Shown: piece after piece, positions 13,087-24,751 of the stretch | How the letters are laid out: each line of letters begins with the position of its first letter | Numbering within the stretch: the stretch's first letter is position 1 | Assembly (NCBI GenBank): GCA_013420905.1 | Contig: JAAXNY010000001.1 | Coordinates: 4,526,001-4,590,000 of the forward strand | DNA: 64,000 nucleotides | Source: Collybia mongolica | Lineage: Eukaryota; Basidiomycota; Agaricomycetes; Agaricales; Clitocybaceae | Reading direction: 5' to 3' | Notes under the pieces: model-generated | Databases searched by the model: none | What the model was told of the DNA's origin: nothing | The model's input: only the letters and a program-made list of their open reading frames with translations | Made by a program: the position numbers and the translations under genes

Positions 13087-13203
13087 GTCAGAGGCACAGG
13101 GCTTGGCTGGTAGAGAGTTATTGGGGGTGATCTAGGGCAGCAGAGTGCATAGGACGACAGCAACGACTATGACAGTGGCTGTGCACATCATGGTAACAAG
13201 TCC

Positions 13204-13218
13204 CAAGGACTCATATCT
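13204..13218. repeat. LINE target-site duplication, 5'-side copy
   Basis: CAAGGACTCATATCT is identical to 6826-6840. Together the two copies delimit the insertion exactly. Confidence 0.9.
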
Positions 13219-14018
13219 GCCAATAATGGCCCTCTACCTCAAGTGGCCTTTAGTGCACTTGGACTTATAGATCCGCTTGGGATCGTTAATAATTGAATGT
13301 ACACTTGGTACTCAGTCTATTGGATTGAAAGATATTATAAAAATATACCTAAAAAGTCTTAACACTTGTGTTAGGGCTTTGTCTGAATCAAACCCGTTGA
13401 GAGATCAGTGAAAAAGGCCTTGACTAGTACTATTAAAACTTAGTGCTCTCAAGCACTTGAACCCAAACTCAAACAGGCAATTCCTACCATTTGTGTGTTG
13501 ATTATTAGATTTGGTGTGAGTGTGTGTAAGAGATTATATTACATAGCATCAGCACACTTATAGCCCAGGAGCCCCCTTTCAGCAGCATTCAAATACCGTG
13601 AACTAACAGTGGTCTTAGGAGATCCTTTGATCATTGACCAACAGTTTAACAGTTTGATGGCAAGCCAGGGAATGCACACCCACGTTGCGTGTCTCCATTT
13701 CCATTGAATGATGCAGGGTGGTTCGGGGGTTTGGAATGCTTTGCTCAACCATATAGACATAGATGTACCATGTTGTTCAAAGTTTGAATTATGTATAGGC
13801 ACTCTGATACAAAGAAAGTCAAAAAATAACAAAAGCAAAATGGGAAGCAGTATATAGCAGTGGTATGGAGAAAGGAACAGGATTTGAGAAGGCCAAACTG
13901 GACAACTGGTCATCCTAATCAGATACCAGCCTCAAACACACTGCAAACAGTGAGGCTAAATGGATGGTGGAGCCAGCAGTGTGCGGATAGAGTCTGTGGA
14001 TAAGAATATTTGCTGGAT
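13219..14018. other. AT-rich flank between LINE and membrane-protein gene
   Basis: No supported gene. A 124-codon minus-strand open frame at 13913-13539 starts with a hydrophobic stretch but has no recognisable domain, and no exon structure could be built for it. Confidence 0.4.
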
Positions 14019-14900
14019 TCAAGCCTCTCTGTGAGTAGCATAGTATTTTTCCCTGTACCAATTCAAGGTGATCCATATACAGGAGAAGCACTCCAGCAGA
14101 GTTGAAGCTGTGATGATGACCTGCAATGTTATGGTGAGGGCAAGGGGCATTGTGTGGTCATCAGCTGTGGAAACAGCTGCACAAAAGATGAGGCCAAGGA
14201 TTGCAAGAAGATAGAACAGGAGGGCCCTGTCGCATAATATATGTGAGGCAGTGGGGAGATGTGAAGGATACAAGGTACATGTACCAGACTACTGATGCAG
14301 CTGGTAGAGATAACATAACCCATATATTCCAGATATCATTCTTTGACCCCATGGCATTCTATTGCAGGCAGGGTTAGATGTTGCCAAATTAAAATACAAT
14401 TACAAGAGATTTACCTTCCACCACACAATGGCAAACCTTCCTGTGTTTGTATATTCACTCTCAAAGTAGACATGTAACACAGTAGCATATATAAGGCCAG
14501 CAAGAGCACAACATTGGGTGAGGGAGGCAAATGTGAATATGAATGGGTCATTAGCTGCTTGTGGAATCTGATACATGGTCAGAGAAAGGCTATGAGGTTG
14601 ATTTGTATGAGGACATTGATCACAGTAATCATGGTTGGAAACTCACCCAACCAATACACATGCAAGGGTGAATATGACCTTCCATTTGGCTATGTGTGCA
14701 TCCAAATACCTAGCCCATGAGACATCCATGCCAGCAGAAGAATATCCCAATGGAGGCAACATAGTAGAACAGAGATGGATGGCTGTGGTTTGTTTGGATG
14801 CTGTAGATGTATAAAAGGACAGAAAGGCAATCAGGATGACAAGCAATGAAAGTGGTGTGAGAAATGAGCATTTTCCCTCGAGGTGTGCATTGTCAATCAT
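14019..14900 (-). CDS. Unrecognised multi-pass membrane protein, 4 exons, 236 aa
   Basis: Exons on the minus strand are 14900-14647, 14589-14415, 14358-14285 and 14226-14019. Introns of 57, 56 and 58 nt are all GT-AG, and every phase closes (711 nt). The protein has about five or six hydrophobic helices: near residues 12-32 (SLLVILIAFLSFY), 73-93, 105-125 (CCALAGLIYATVLHVYF), a long or double segment about 150-188 (LLFYLLAILGLIFCAAV), and about 198-222. It ends in a charged tail, WYREKYYATHREA. The layout resembles the many uncharacterised small multi-pass proteins of Agaricomycetes, but no named family is recognised. It sits alone in the AT-rich island next to the LINE. Intact splice sites and frames over four exons argue for a working gene. 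The function is unknown. Confidence 0.72.
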
Positions 14901-16978
14901 TCAACAGATGTGCTGTCAGTTGGGTTGAGGCTGGGACAGATGGTGTGGTGGTCGCAGTCCAATCATGCTGTCATGCCTTTGGAGTCTAGAAATGTTGAGG
15001 ATTAGTTGTCAATGGACTTGCAATTGGCTTTTGTTCAGCAAGCTCAACCTCGATCACAACCAATAGGTGTACACAAAAAGTGTGGAGGTGAATAGATCGA
15101 GAAGGCAAATTGGGATTCACCACCTCAAACTTCTACAAAATTTCAAGTGCTGGGGGTTGAGTGAATACTGGTGGTCCACTGCCAGTAGGTCTGGATTCTG
15201 CAGCTTTTATGTCCATGACAAGCCTTAGGGCTTTGTGTTCTTTGAGGAGGCAGTCCATGTCAACTCCAGAAAGAAGAATCCAGATTTGGATGTGCTGACA
15301 CAATTAGAAGGTCCCAATTCCCAATCCTGGATGTCATTCAACCTGAATCCCCGATTTGGATGTACAGTGATGTCTGAGATCTGAAGAAAGGCAGGACGGC
15401 AAGCCATCAGTGAAATCAACCCAGCTAGCTTCGGCATGAGCTCGGCAACCCTCATAGTTCTCAATGTCGGGTTGTATTTTCGTTTCGTTTTGAACAATTT
15501 TTATAGAACTCAGAACCGTATTATTCTGTAAGGGTAGGGGGGTTGACATGTACATATCACCAATGGGCTGGTGATAGGAAAGCAGGGCGGTGTAGGGGTG
15601 CAGCATCAATATATTCAGAAATAGTAAGCACTTGATCAGGACCGGCTCGAAGAAGCCAAGGCTGAATACTTTTAGAACATGAAAGACGCTCGCAACAAAT
15701 ATCGTCGCACCTTTTCCTCGGAGGCCACGAAGTTATTATTTCGTAAGCAGAATCGGGTGCGATCATGAAGGCTGGAATTAGAATGGACACTTCCCAGCCC
15801 TAGACAACTATATAGTTCATGGCTCTCTTGGTGGCTATTAACGGGTGGGGGTGGGAGACTGTACATGCAGAAGGTGGAAATTGTTATAAGGAATCCAGGA
15901 TATTAACGGGGCGTTCGAAAACATCCCACTGAACAGAAGCGCCGGGCTAAATAGTGGAGCATTGAGGGTGATATATTGAACAAGGTGAAGCGGCGTACCA
16001 AAAATTGAATTGAAAGCCCCCATTCGATGCTGGAACCAGCACTCAGGCTGATTCTCCATGATCCAAACCAAACAATCAAATTGTGCCTAAGCCTGCAGTT
16101 GTAAGACCACCGACGAAGGGCTACACAACAGTAGGAGACACCACCTTGGGTGCAGTATTGAAGACAAAAATATCCTCTGCAATCGCCCTAGCATTGGGGT
16201 GACGGATTTCAATTCAAGTCAAGATGTAGGACCCAGAGGCTTTTTGCAAAATCCAGAGTCCACAGGTTCCCTAGGTCGTGTCGGGGTATTCCTCGATGCC
16301 GAGGCTAGGGAAGTACTCCACCCAATGAGTCTTTAGATACTTGAGAAGCGGTTTGTCGAACCCATAGTGCGCGTATGGGAACCTGTAATTCTATTGGCAA
16401 ATTGGGGTCCTTATATTCAATAGGCTCGAATGAGATCTATAGTATTCAAGGTTGGAAGTGTTAAGTCCAGAGAAGTGACGCAAGAGATCCAAGCAGAGAA
16501 GAAGACATGACAAGAATTTGAATTCGATGCTGAAAATGGGCTATATCATTTTAACGCGCCTTTGTTAATAGACGTGGGTACAGTGGCTCAGGTCGAGTCT
16601 GACGATCAAGTGGATCACTGATCGGAGGAGAAAAATGGGGTACAGCGTCAATGCACACAAGGATGGTCACAACCAAGCATCGCAACCGGCTAGGGAGGCT
16701 GGGGGTAGGGAAACAAGAGAATATGAGAGAAAACGGGAGAACAACATAAGCAATTGTGTTATTTGGTACAGAAAAAGAGGGGATGATGTCCAAAAATGTT
16801 GACAAATATAGCGGACACGCGCTTAAAGTGATCCTCAGAAGCAACCGAGACCAGCCAATCCCTCGCTTCGGCCTTTCTTTCACCACCACTACACCATTCC
16901 CTTACCGACTCCCCAACAGCAGCCTATCATAAAGCTACACGTATTTACTACCCTTCGTCGCGTATCTCTTAGCTAGAA
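14901..16978. other. Gene-poor stretch upstream of CAC2
   Basis: A minus-strand stretch between about 15800 and 15225 has protein-like pieces. One open run of about 125 codons ends near 15334 and contains LIKCLLFLNILMLHPY. Neighbouring pieces are in other frames, so it may be a decayed or unresolved gene. The rest shows nothing I can support. The last 400 bp are the presumed CAC2 promoter. Confidence 0.35.
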
Positions 16979-19727
16979 ATGCGCTTTCGAACCCTCGAAA
17001 TTAGGTGGCACGACAGCAAGCCCATCTCGACCTGCGACTTCCAACCACTTCCCTTCAAGAAAGCGCGTCCGAGTGCAGGCCAGGAGCAGAATTTTGCAGC
17101 TCATTCGTACAGACTAGCGACGGGAGGGGAGGATAACCATGTCAGGGTGCGTTTATTCCACATAGGCGAAGGGTCTCACCGTCGCTAAACGCTGTGCATC
17201 TCCCTCCAGGTATGGATGGTGCACCCGAATATCAGGCCCTCGACGCTCGCTGAAGCAGATCCTGGCCCCAATGGACCACGACCGCCCCGGGTCGAGTACC
17301 TCGCGACACTGAGCAGGCACTCCGCCGCCGTCAATGTTGTACGGTTCTCACCCAACGGTATGTGCTCTCAGATGCGTACCTATCAAATCTGATCCCATAG
17401 TGGCAGGCGAGCTCATTGCGTCCGCTGGGGATGGTATGTGCCTCGTTATTGGAAATATCAGTCACGCTATTGGCTAACACAGTCGACTCGACTAGATGGC
17501 ATGGTTATCATTTGGGCGCCCTCGACGAGCCCTCAGGCAAGCACATATGGGAGTGATTTGAGTCCGGAAGATCTCCAGCATGAGAAGGAATACTGGAAGC
17601 CAAGGATAACGTTCCGGTATGTAGCTCGACTACCCGTCATGCTCCTTACCAACGCCCAACTGCTTGAAACAGCTGTACTACTATGCAGGTGTATGATCTG
17701 GCATGGAGTCCTACGGGCGAATATATTCTTGCTGGGAGCACAGATAACACTGCCAGAGTATTTGCCTCCGTTGATGGTACGCCACGTCTTACCCGCTGAT
17801 CTACTACAGTACCAAACATGCATTTTACACAGGGAAATGCGTACACGAAATCGCAGAACACACGCACTATGTACAAGGGGTAGCCTGGGATCCTCTGAAC
17901 GAGTACATTGCAACACAGAGCAGCGACCGCTCGATGCACGTCTACCGGATCTCCACCAAGAACGGGGTTTTTGAAGCTCATGCGGTTGGCAAAAACACGC
18001 GAATGCCTCATCGGCATAGTCGGACTCCGAGCGCTCATGGGCACAGCACGAGTCGACCCCGTATGTTCCGCAGTCAATCCATAGCGAGCGATGCGGATTC
18101 GGTGGCAAGTGAATACCCAAACCAAAAGGAGGAGTTCGCAGGAGGATCTTCGCATGGGAAGGACACAGCACCACTGACGCCAGCTACATCCGTTGCAAGC
18201 GGGTCCTCCGCGTCGATGTTCCCACCTCCATCAATTGATAAGCCATCTTCAAGGAGGTCATCGTTCAGCGGGTCTAATGCACCTAGTTCGCCATCAACGT
18301 TCAATCGATATGGCCGGTCACCGTCGCCCATGCCGCCTCTGCCTGCGATCCGAAGCCTGCCGTCGCCATCAGCATGGGCGTCAGTCAAACTCTATGGGGA
18401 CGAAAGCTTCACCAACTTCTTCAGGCGGCTTACATTCAGTCCTGATGGTGGGCTTCTCCTGACACCAGCAGGACAATTTGAAGATCCATCCGTCCTTCCC
18501 GGATCACTGTCATATAAGGTCAAGGACGACAACACGACACCAGCCCGAGGTAGGAAGGGTCGCCCATCGGTCATAACCGCCGACACCCCGGCACCTGCCA
18601 CAGCAAGCGCCACCCCACCTACCTCCACGTCATCAGTGTACATCTACTCCCGTGCCAACTTTGCGCGACCGCCCATTGCGCAGTTGCCGGGCCACAAAAA
18701 GGCTAGCGTTGCAGTCCGGTTTTCGCCGGTGCTGTATGAGCTCAGGCCGGGTGTGGAGGGCGCGGATGCAGCAGCACACGAATCCAAGGCTGCAGCACTG
18801 GACAAAGGACCGGAGGGAACGATCGATGTGGATGTTGTGGGACCGATAGCAACGTCGTCCGCCGGCGGGATCGGGTCACTGGTGGCCCCCCAGCGCACCT
18901 CATCGCATGGTCACAGTCACTCCCAGTCGTCTATCGTCGCACCATCACCCCGCCATGCGATGTCCCCAGCACTTTCACCTATGGACCTGAGGCCCCCGAC
19001 ACCCGCCGCTTCCAAACCACCGACACCTGTAGGACCACGAACACCAACACGCACACCGGGTTCGAGTGCCCCAGTGACGGGGACGGTGTTCGCGTTACCC
19101 TATAGGATGTTGTTCGCGGTTGTGACGATGGATACTGTGGCTATATACGACACGCAGCAGGCGAGCCCGGTGTGTTTGCTGACGAAGCTCCATTATGATG
19201 AGTTTACGGATATGACCTGGTGAGTTGCTCCTCCTTCTGTCAATTTGGAGCTGCTCCTGATGTGGCTTTCCAGGTCACCTGACGGCCAATGCTTGATTCT
19301 GTCATCGAGGGATGGGTACTGCACCCTCATCATCTTCGACGAGATCCTGCCGGCACACCATACCCAGCAGCACACGCTGCAGCTGCAGTCGATCGCGCAC
19401 CACCACTCTGTGCCCATCTCGTACTCGAGCTCGAGCTCAGCCTCTCACCCGCATGCCAGCGCGACCAATACGCCCGCCGTCACGCCGTCTATGACGAATG
19501 TTGGCCTGCCGTTCATCGTCACGCCTACCATGCCGAACCCGAAGAAGAGGAGCGAGCCCCCACTGACCCCCGCTGCAAGCGTCGATGGTGGAGACTTTCT
19601 GTCGTCGTCGGGTGCTCATAGAGCACAGAGCCAGTCTGGTGGCGAAGAGGAGAAAGACAAAATCCAGGAGCCTCCGAAGAAGAAAAGACGCGTGGCGTTG
19701 ACGAGGGTGGGGGATCTGGAACCATAG
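16979..19727 (+). CDS. Chromatin assembly factor 1 subunit B (p60/Cac2), WD40 protein, 802 aa
   Basis: This WD40 subunit of CAF-1 deposits histone H3-H4 on newly replicated DNA in the nucleus. Exons are 16979-17146, 17210-17357, 17407-17433, 17496-17616, 17673-17776, 17833-19219 and 19274-19727, with all phases closing (2,409 nt). Family hallmarks in order are the start MRFRTLEIRWHDSKPI, then LATGGEDNHVRVW, VNVVRFSPNGELIASAGDDG, VYDLAWSPTGEYILAGSTDN, and GVAWDPLNEYIATQSSD. Further on are RMLFAVVTMDTVAIYDTQ and DEFTDMTWSPDGQCLILSS. A nuclear-localisation-like PPKKKRRVALTRVGDL lies near the C-terminus. The protein is longer than animal p60 because of Ser/Pro/Thr-rich inserts between the blades (about residues 220-340 and 390-540). 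The 27-nt third exon is unusually short. Confidence 0.93.
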
Positions 19728-20187
19728 GTTTCTTTAAACGTTTTGTTTATCTTTTTTTTTTTTCTTTGTCCATGCCTCTTTTCTTGCATTTATTCCTATC
19801 ACTACCCCGACGACCATCTTTTTATCATCTTTATGAGGTTTTGGTATCTTTTTCTTTATTTCTTGTCCACCGCTCCCGATGTCATGCCTACACTACTACC
19901 ACATTAATCTATGTCCCTGTAAAGTAGGTAGGGGATATACCCGTGACCTTGCAGTCTTCTTGCAATTGTATAGTAGCCATAATCGACCAAGACTATGGTC
20001 CAATGTAAATAGCAATGGAATACCAGAATGATTATGAACTGTACATGACTCGGAAGAACGGATACACTGGGTGACTGTTCAATTGTACAATGTACACTAC
20101 CAAATACAAAATAAGCGTGAACCCTAACCTCAATTATGTATACACTCGCCACCATCTATACTTTCGATTTCTTTCAACCCAAGCCTA
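19728..20187. other. Convergent 3' intergenic region
   Basis: This separates CAC2 (plus) from a minus-strand gene whose stop is at 20188. A pyrimidine-rich tract with T10 at about 19752 directly follows the CAC2 stop, as in a 3' UTR. No gene is seen. Confidence 0.5.
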
Positions 20188-20800
20188 TCAATTAAAGTAC
20201 GCGAGATTAGTCGGCAAACGAAGGTGCAAGTCGGTAAAGATTCTATATAAAACGGGCGACGAGACTCCAACCTCGACGAGGTACTCCGGCTCGACGCCCC
20301 ATCCGAGCAGATCAAGCACGAGCGACTTGGCATGGTCGAGCTCTTCGTCTGACACTGTAGGCCCCAGTTAGTGCGCATCGGCCTGAACGAGGATCAAGAG
20401 GGTGCATACAAGCACGATTGTGCGTCGGGTCTGAGGAGGGCGCCAGAACAGATTCCTGCAGAGATATTTCAGAGGGTGGATGGTGATGCGGCGATGGCGG
20501 GGGTGGCTGGGCTTGTCCGCGCGACTCGTCGCCCGGGATCGCGTCTGCGGGAGGCTGCGGGCCACCAGGCTCAGAGAGCGGCGGTGCCTCGGCAATCGCA
20601 GGGAGCTGCGTGGGCGCGCCGTCAGGGGGTGCTTGCACGGGCGACTTGGCGTCCTCTGAGATTTCGCCGTCCTCCAGATCGCCGTCGGTTGCGGGTCGGT
20701 TTGGGCGCTCTGCCGCTGCGCCGTCGGGAAGCTCAGAATCCAGCGTGGTTTTGCCTGCGAGAGATGACTCTGGGCTTTGAGAAACAGAGCTGCGAGCCAT
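20188..20800 (-). CDS. Unrecognised 185-aa protein, acidic/Pro-rich N-terminus plus conserved-looking helical C-terminus
   Basis: Two exons, 20800-20410 and 20354-20188, are joined by a 55-nt GT-AG intron with a CACTAAC branch motif. The start MARSSVSQSPES was chosen because upstream sequence in the same frame contains the T/A homopolymer of the 5' leader. Residues 1-130 are low-complexity and disordered, with DGDLEDGEISED near residues 40-50. The second exon gives a compact, predicted helical block, SDEELDHAKSLVLDLLGWGV followed by EPEYLVEVGV and ending NLAYFN. I do not recognise the family. The GEISED-type acidic motif occurs in several nuclear RNA-processing proteins, which is only a hint. 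Confidence 0.68.
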
Positions 20801-21284
20801 TTTGGGGGGGCTGCGGAGCGGCAGCAGCAGGGGAGTAGGGACCAGCGAGAGAAAAAAAAAAAAAAACTCAGCGGTTGGCAGGGAAGCAGGAGAGTGGGGC
20901 TCAAATCTTCCTACCGCGGAGCTTTGACGCCCACATGACCTTGACGCGACGTCATGTGATGCCGAATGATCTGCCACCCCGCGGACCGATATCATTGCAG
21001 GAATCTGCGCCATAATTGTGGCTTGGGATGGCTGAAAAAGTATCAATAAATACTACAGGTACAATTCTGAGAGGAGGTCCTAACCAAACTATGGCGTAGG
21101 ACCTTCCCAACTGTGGTGTCCGGGTGGAATGAGAAAAAAATAGTGGATACATGTGTCTAATAAATACATCAAAGAAAGTGGAACAGTTCATTTCTATCCC
21201 ACCTAAATAAGCGTACGCATATCACAGCGTTTCCCAGAACGCTGGGTATTTCCATCAAATCCGTTACCACTGATGCACAGAAGT
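20801..21284. other. Intergenic region between two minus-strand genes
   Basis: This is the 5' flank of the 185-aa gene and the 3' flank of the Zn2Cys6 gene. An A/T homopolymer (T14 in the minus-strand leader) lies about 55 bp upstream of ATG 20800 and could serve as a nucleosome-depleting promoter element. Nothing else was found. Confidence 0.45.
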
Positions 21285-24200
21285 TTAGCTGAAGTGCTGT
21301 GACCAGAACTGCTCCAAGACTGCAAGCTCGGAGTCTGGGATACTGACCTGCGGACGTCCGCTATAGGCTGATGGGTCCACGTCCTGCATGATCGAATCTT
21401 CGTGACCCGTGGAATAGCCAACCCGGCTAAATGTGGGCAGGAATGGCGCGTTTGAGAGGGGCTCGCCGCCTAACATGGCTAAAAATCCCGAAGACGGGTC
21501 CGTTCCAGGATTATTTTGGAAGTATGGCAAGTTGTATGTTTCCGACGAATTGGCAGGGGCGATGCCCATCTGGCTGCTTGAGCTCCCGCCAAGGTTCCAA
21601 TTGTCATGGAAGGCAAGCGACGAAGAGGTGGAGACTGATGGCGATATGGAATGGACCATCGGCGGCGGTGGCGAGATAATCATTTGGTGATTTTGGCTCA
21701 AGTCACTGTGCGTGGAAGTAGGGCTGTCCATAGGGGGCGACGTCCTCGTCCTGGACGTTCGTGTCGATGAAGGCTGGCGTCTTCGGGGTTGAGCCGGTTT
21801 GCTTGATGACCTTGGTGACGTCGAAGGTATAGTAGGCGGGGTATACACCTCCTTTCCTGCAATCTGAATCTGTTGGATTGCTCTTCTGTCAAGAAGGGGC
21901 TTGAGCTGTTCTTGCAGGAGGTTCTTCAATATATCGGCGATGTTGGTGGCGCATTGCCAAGATTTTCCGATCTCGAGCAGATATTGCACACAGAGGTGGG
22001 CTTGTGAAAGAGAGTGCTTGAGCGACTCATTCGCCACCCGTAGTCCCGTAGCTGCTTGTACAGCCACCAGCAGGTAGATGGTGCCGGCTGAGAAGGCTGT
22101 TTGCACCAATGTAATCGGTGAGTAACGCAGACTGTAAAGAGACCGCCACGTTCCCAGCAACTCAACAATGTTCTCCGCTGCACGTTTGCATAGCTGCTTA
22201 ACTTGATAAGCAATATCTATTAGAGCATGGGTTGCCAGACGCACCTTAACATGATCTATTTCCCTGTCCGAGCTGTGAATAGGCCGCTGGCGACGATGGT
22301 AGAATGGCCGATGCAACAGGATGAAAAACCACCAATATGTACAATGCATCATGAGGCGATGGGGAGTTGCCGTTGGACGAGATTTAAGGGTTATATCAAG
22401 CTCTGGCGAAAGGTTGCTCTTCCATGTATTTAGTTGTAAGCTAGAAAATAAACCATCATGAGCTGAGGATAGAACTAAAGATCAAGAGGGACATGCTCAA
22501 TGCTACTGATCAACTCATCATTCACCTCATGGCGAATACTTGCGCTATTAAGGCCGTTACTGGAATCTTTGGTAAGCTGTTGATCTGCAATGAGGCATGA
22601 GCAACATACACAACGTCCATGATTCGGCGAGCAATCATGAGTAGTTCGCAGGATGCCACAAACGTTCGGGATAGAAAGTTCGGTTGGGGGGGTATGTTGG
22701 CTGGCAGGTGATGCCATGGGACTTGATCGAATTCAGAGTCGATGAAAGGTATCGGGATGCGCTTTAGGTCCGGTCCTGGGACACAAAAGTCACGGCCTAC
22801 GTAAAGTGACCAACAAACATCCTGTGGAGAAAATATAGGTCGGGTATAGATGATACAGTGAAGAGAATTCACCTGTGTAAATGTGGTCCAATGTGCCCAA
22901 TTGCGATCTAACATGTCATGGTCACTAATGAGACCCGATTGAACCCAGGCCGAGCAGTCAGTGCTCAAGCCCACTAAAAATTCATCAGGAGGGGTATCCG
23001 CAGAGAAAAGGAAAACACTTGCAAGCCTGGCTAATTCGGGCACTCATCCCAAAATAAAGGTATCCGAGAGTCTGTTCTCCAAGACCTGAATGATAACTTC
23101 CTAGCACCGATAGAGCATGTACCACACTGATGTTGGGTTGCTGGCATTCGGATTCAATATAGCCTTTGGCCGTTGACGCAAAGCATTGACGTGACTTAAG
23201 ATCACGGACCCGGGGGTCATCAGAAAACGCTGTTGCGACAGCGATGAGGGCGTTATGCAACATCGGGGAGTAGTGTGTGGTTTTGGGGGGATTCTGCGCA
23301 CGAGAGACACACAGCGCACGACGCATGTCGCGTAGGAAGAGATCGGGGACGATGCGAAGGCACCATGACGTGAAAAACTTGAAAACGAGATCGAGTAGCC
23401 TAATATACGCGTGAGCCTCGTGAGTAGGGTAGAAGTTGAACGCGCACTTGTCATGCTCCACTCGGTCGAGAGGGACGTTTGTTGGGAGATAACGCGACCA
23501 GTCAAAGTCCAGGTTGTACTGGGCCTCGTCTGCGCCGTTCACTAGGAGGACATAACGCGCATTGGGGTTTTCTCCGAGGCTTTGAAACAGAGAGCTAGAG
23601 GATTCGACTGGCGCAGGTGGAGCAAAGCGGAAGATGGCTGTATTTCCATGAAGGAACAGATTACCTTCCTCGAGCTATAAGCAGACAATTTAGCCAAGAG
23701 TATACAACAAAGTGGGGACAATTTACTTTGAGACTCTGTGTTGGAGCACACAGCTCTTGGGTGAAACTATCATCGCTCAGCTCCCCATTGTCGTAATCTA
23801 ATTCAACCTCATCAGGCACAACAGGTGCTTCCGGATCCATAGGCCTAAGCTTGAGATAAGATTGCCCATTATCCGATACGCCCCCGTGCTCTCGCCGACA
23901 CTTTTCCAAGAGTGATTCAAGCACATTTACGTATTCCTCGAGAGCATTGGCCCGTTTACGCATTGCCTCGAAGTGGGCCTCCGTTCGGGGCTTGCGTCCC
24001 GTTTCTCGCCCCCATGAACACTATGCCATGATTGACCGTTAGCGCACGCAATTTTCAGGATGAAGTGGGTGTTCTCACCTCTTCTTGTCGGCCAGAGCTG
24101 GAGCAAGGTCCACAAACAGGTTTTGCACCATCACACTTTGTTTTCCTTTGTAGTTCCACCGTATTTGCTCAGATCAGCGTTTGATAGAACTTGTTATCTC

Positions 24201-24308
24201 GGTTCGAGCTTACTTTCCCCTGCAAATGCTACAGGCCTGTGGTGCATAGCTGCCCCGACCACGAGCGGTCGTCGAAGAGCTCCGTTTCGACGTCTCTGCC
24301 TTGGTCAT
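21285..24308 (-). CDS. Zn2Cys6 transcription factor with fungal-specific regulatory domain, 883 aa
   Basis: This is a nuclear DNA-binding regulator. Eight exons: 24308-24214, 24145-24079, 24020-23727, 23674-23023, 22973-22873, 22821-22610, 22559-22507 and 22462-21285 (2,652 nt, all phases close). The zinc cluster has Cys at residues 26, 29, 36, 43, 46 and 55 (ACSICRGKKTKCDGAK...), followed by a coiled-coil linker (RKRANALEEYVNVLESLLEK). The fungal_trans-type domain spans about residues 220-520 (NISVVHALSVLGSYHSGLGE, MLDRNWAHWTTFTQDVCWSL). A Ser/Pro-rich tail follows. Intron 4 (23022-22974) is GC-AG with donor GCAAGT; only this choice keeps the conserved ISQALGLSTDCSAW. Introns 6 (50 nt) and 7 (44 nt) were chosen by frame and donor quality and are less certain. 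Targets are unknown; the domain type resembles xylanase or nitrate regulators but is not diagnostic. Confidence 0.9.
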
Positions 24309-24751
24309 GGGATCTCACAAGTATAGAGGTGGTTGAATGTGACTCGATCACGATTTTTTTGGAGTCAGTCAGCGTGATTCTACAAATTCGCCGCAAAAGG
24401 TATCCGGCAAACGCAAATATCCTATAAACTCCCCCAAGTGCCATGTTATATAGATTTTGTGATGAAGTTTCGATCTGTACGTGTCATTGGGGTACGAGCG
24501 CTCATCGGAGGAAAGAAGGCACGTTGTAAACGCGTTTTGGGGTTATGATATTATAAGGAGACGGGAGGAGATACAAAGTGGGCCGAGGACACTATATCAA
24601 GAGGTATCCTCCTGTACCTGTCATAGGATTAAGGCCCTGCGAGCCACTGCATCACCTAACCATACATGTTGCCCTGCGGCGGCTTGGCTCGTCGTATTAT
24701 ACCCAAGCGTGTACCTCTCCTCGCATGATCTATATTGCCTATTTTGGACAG
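24309..24751. other. Promoter side of the Zn2Cys6 gene
   Basis: No gene supported. This is the 5' flank of the minus-strand transcription factor gene and the 3' flank of uL14m. Confidence 0.45.

Larger units (their letters stand above)
6841..13203 (-). mobile_element. Full-length, inactive non-LTR retrotransposon (LINE)
   Basis: The element is 6,363 bp, bounded by a perfect 15-bp duplication, and runs 5' to 3' on the minus strand. Its parts are a 5' UTR of about 117 nt, ORF1 (13086-11072) with zinc knuckles, ORF2 (11044-7190) with endonuclease, reverse transcriptase, RNase H and a terminal CCHC motif, a 3' UTR of about 330 nt, and a poly(A) tail. The EN-RT-RNase H order fits the Tad/I-like LINEs of fungi; the exact clade was not tested. 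The 5' end is not truncated. Eight in-frame TGA stops, one TAA and one frameshift make it non-autonomous, so it could only move in trans. Confidence 0.93.

Noticed and set aside
13539..13913. 124-codon minus-strand frame next to the LINE
   Set aside because: No domain, no splice context and low plausibility beyond one hydrophobic stretch.
22560..22620. A 25-35 nt intron in the Zn2Cys6 gene ending at TTGCAG or CAACAG
   Set aside because: Too short and out of phase; the 50-nt intron 22609-22560 with donor GTATGT keeps the frame.
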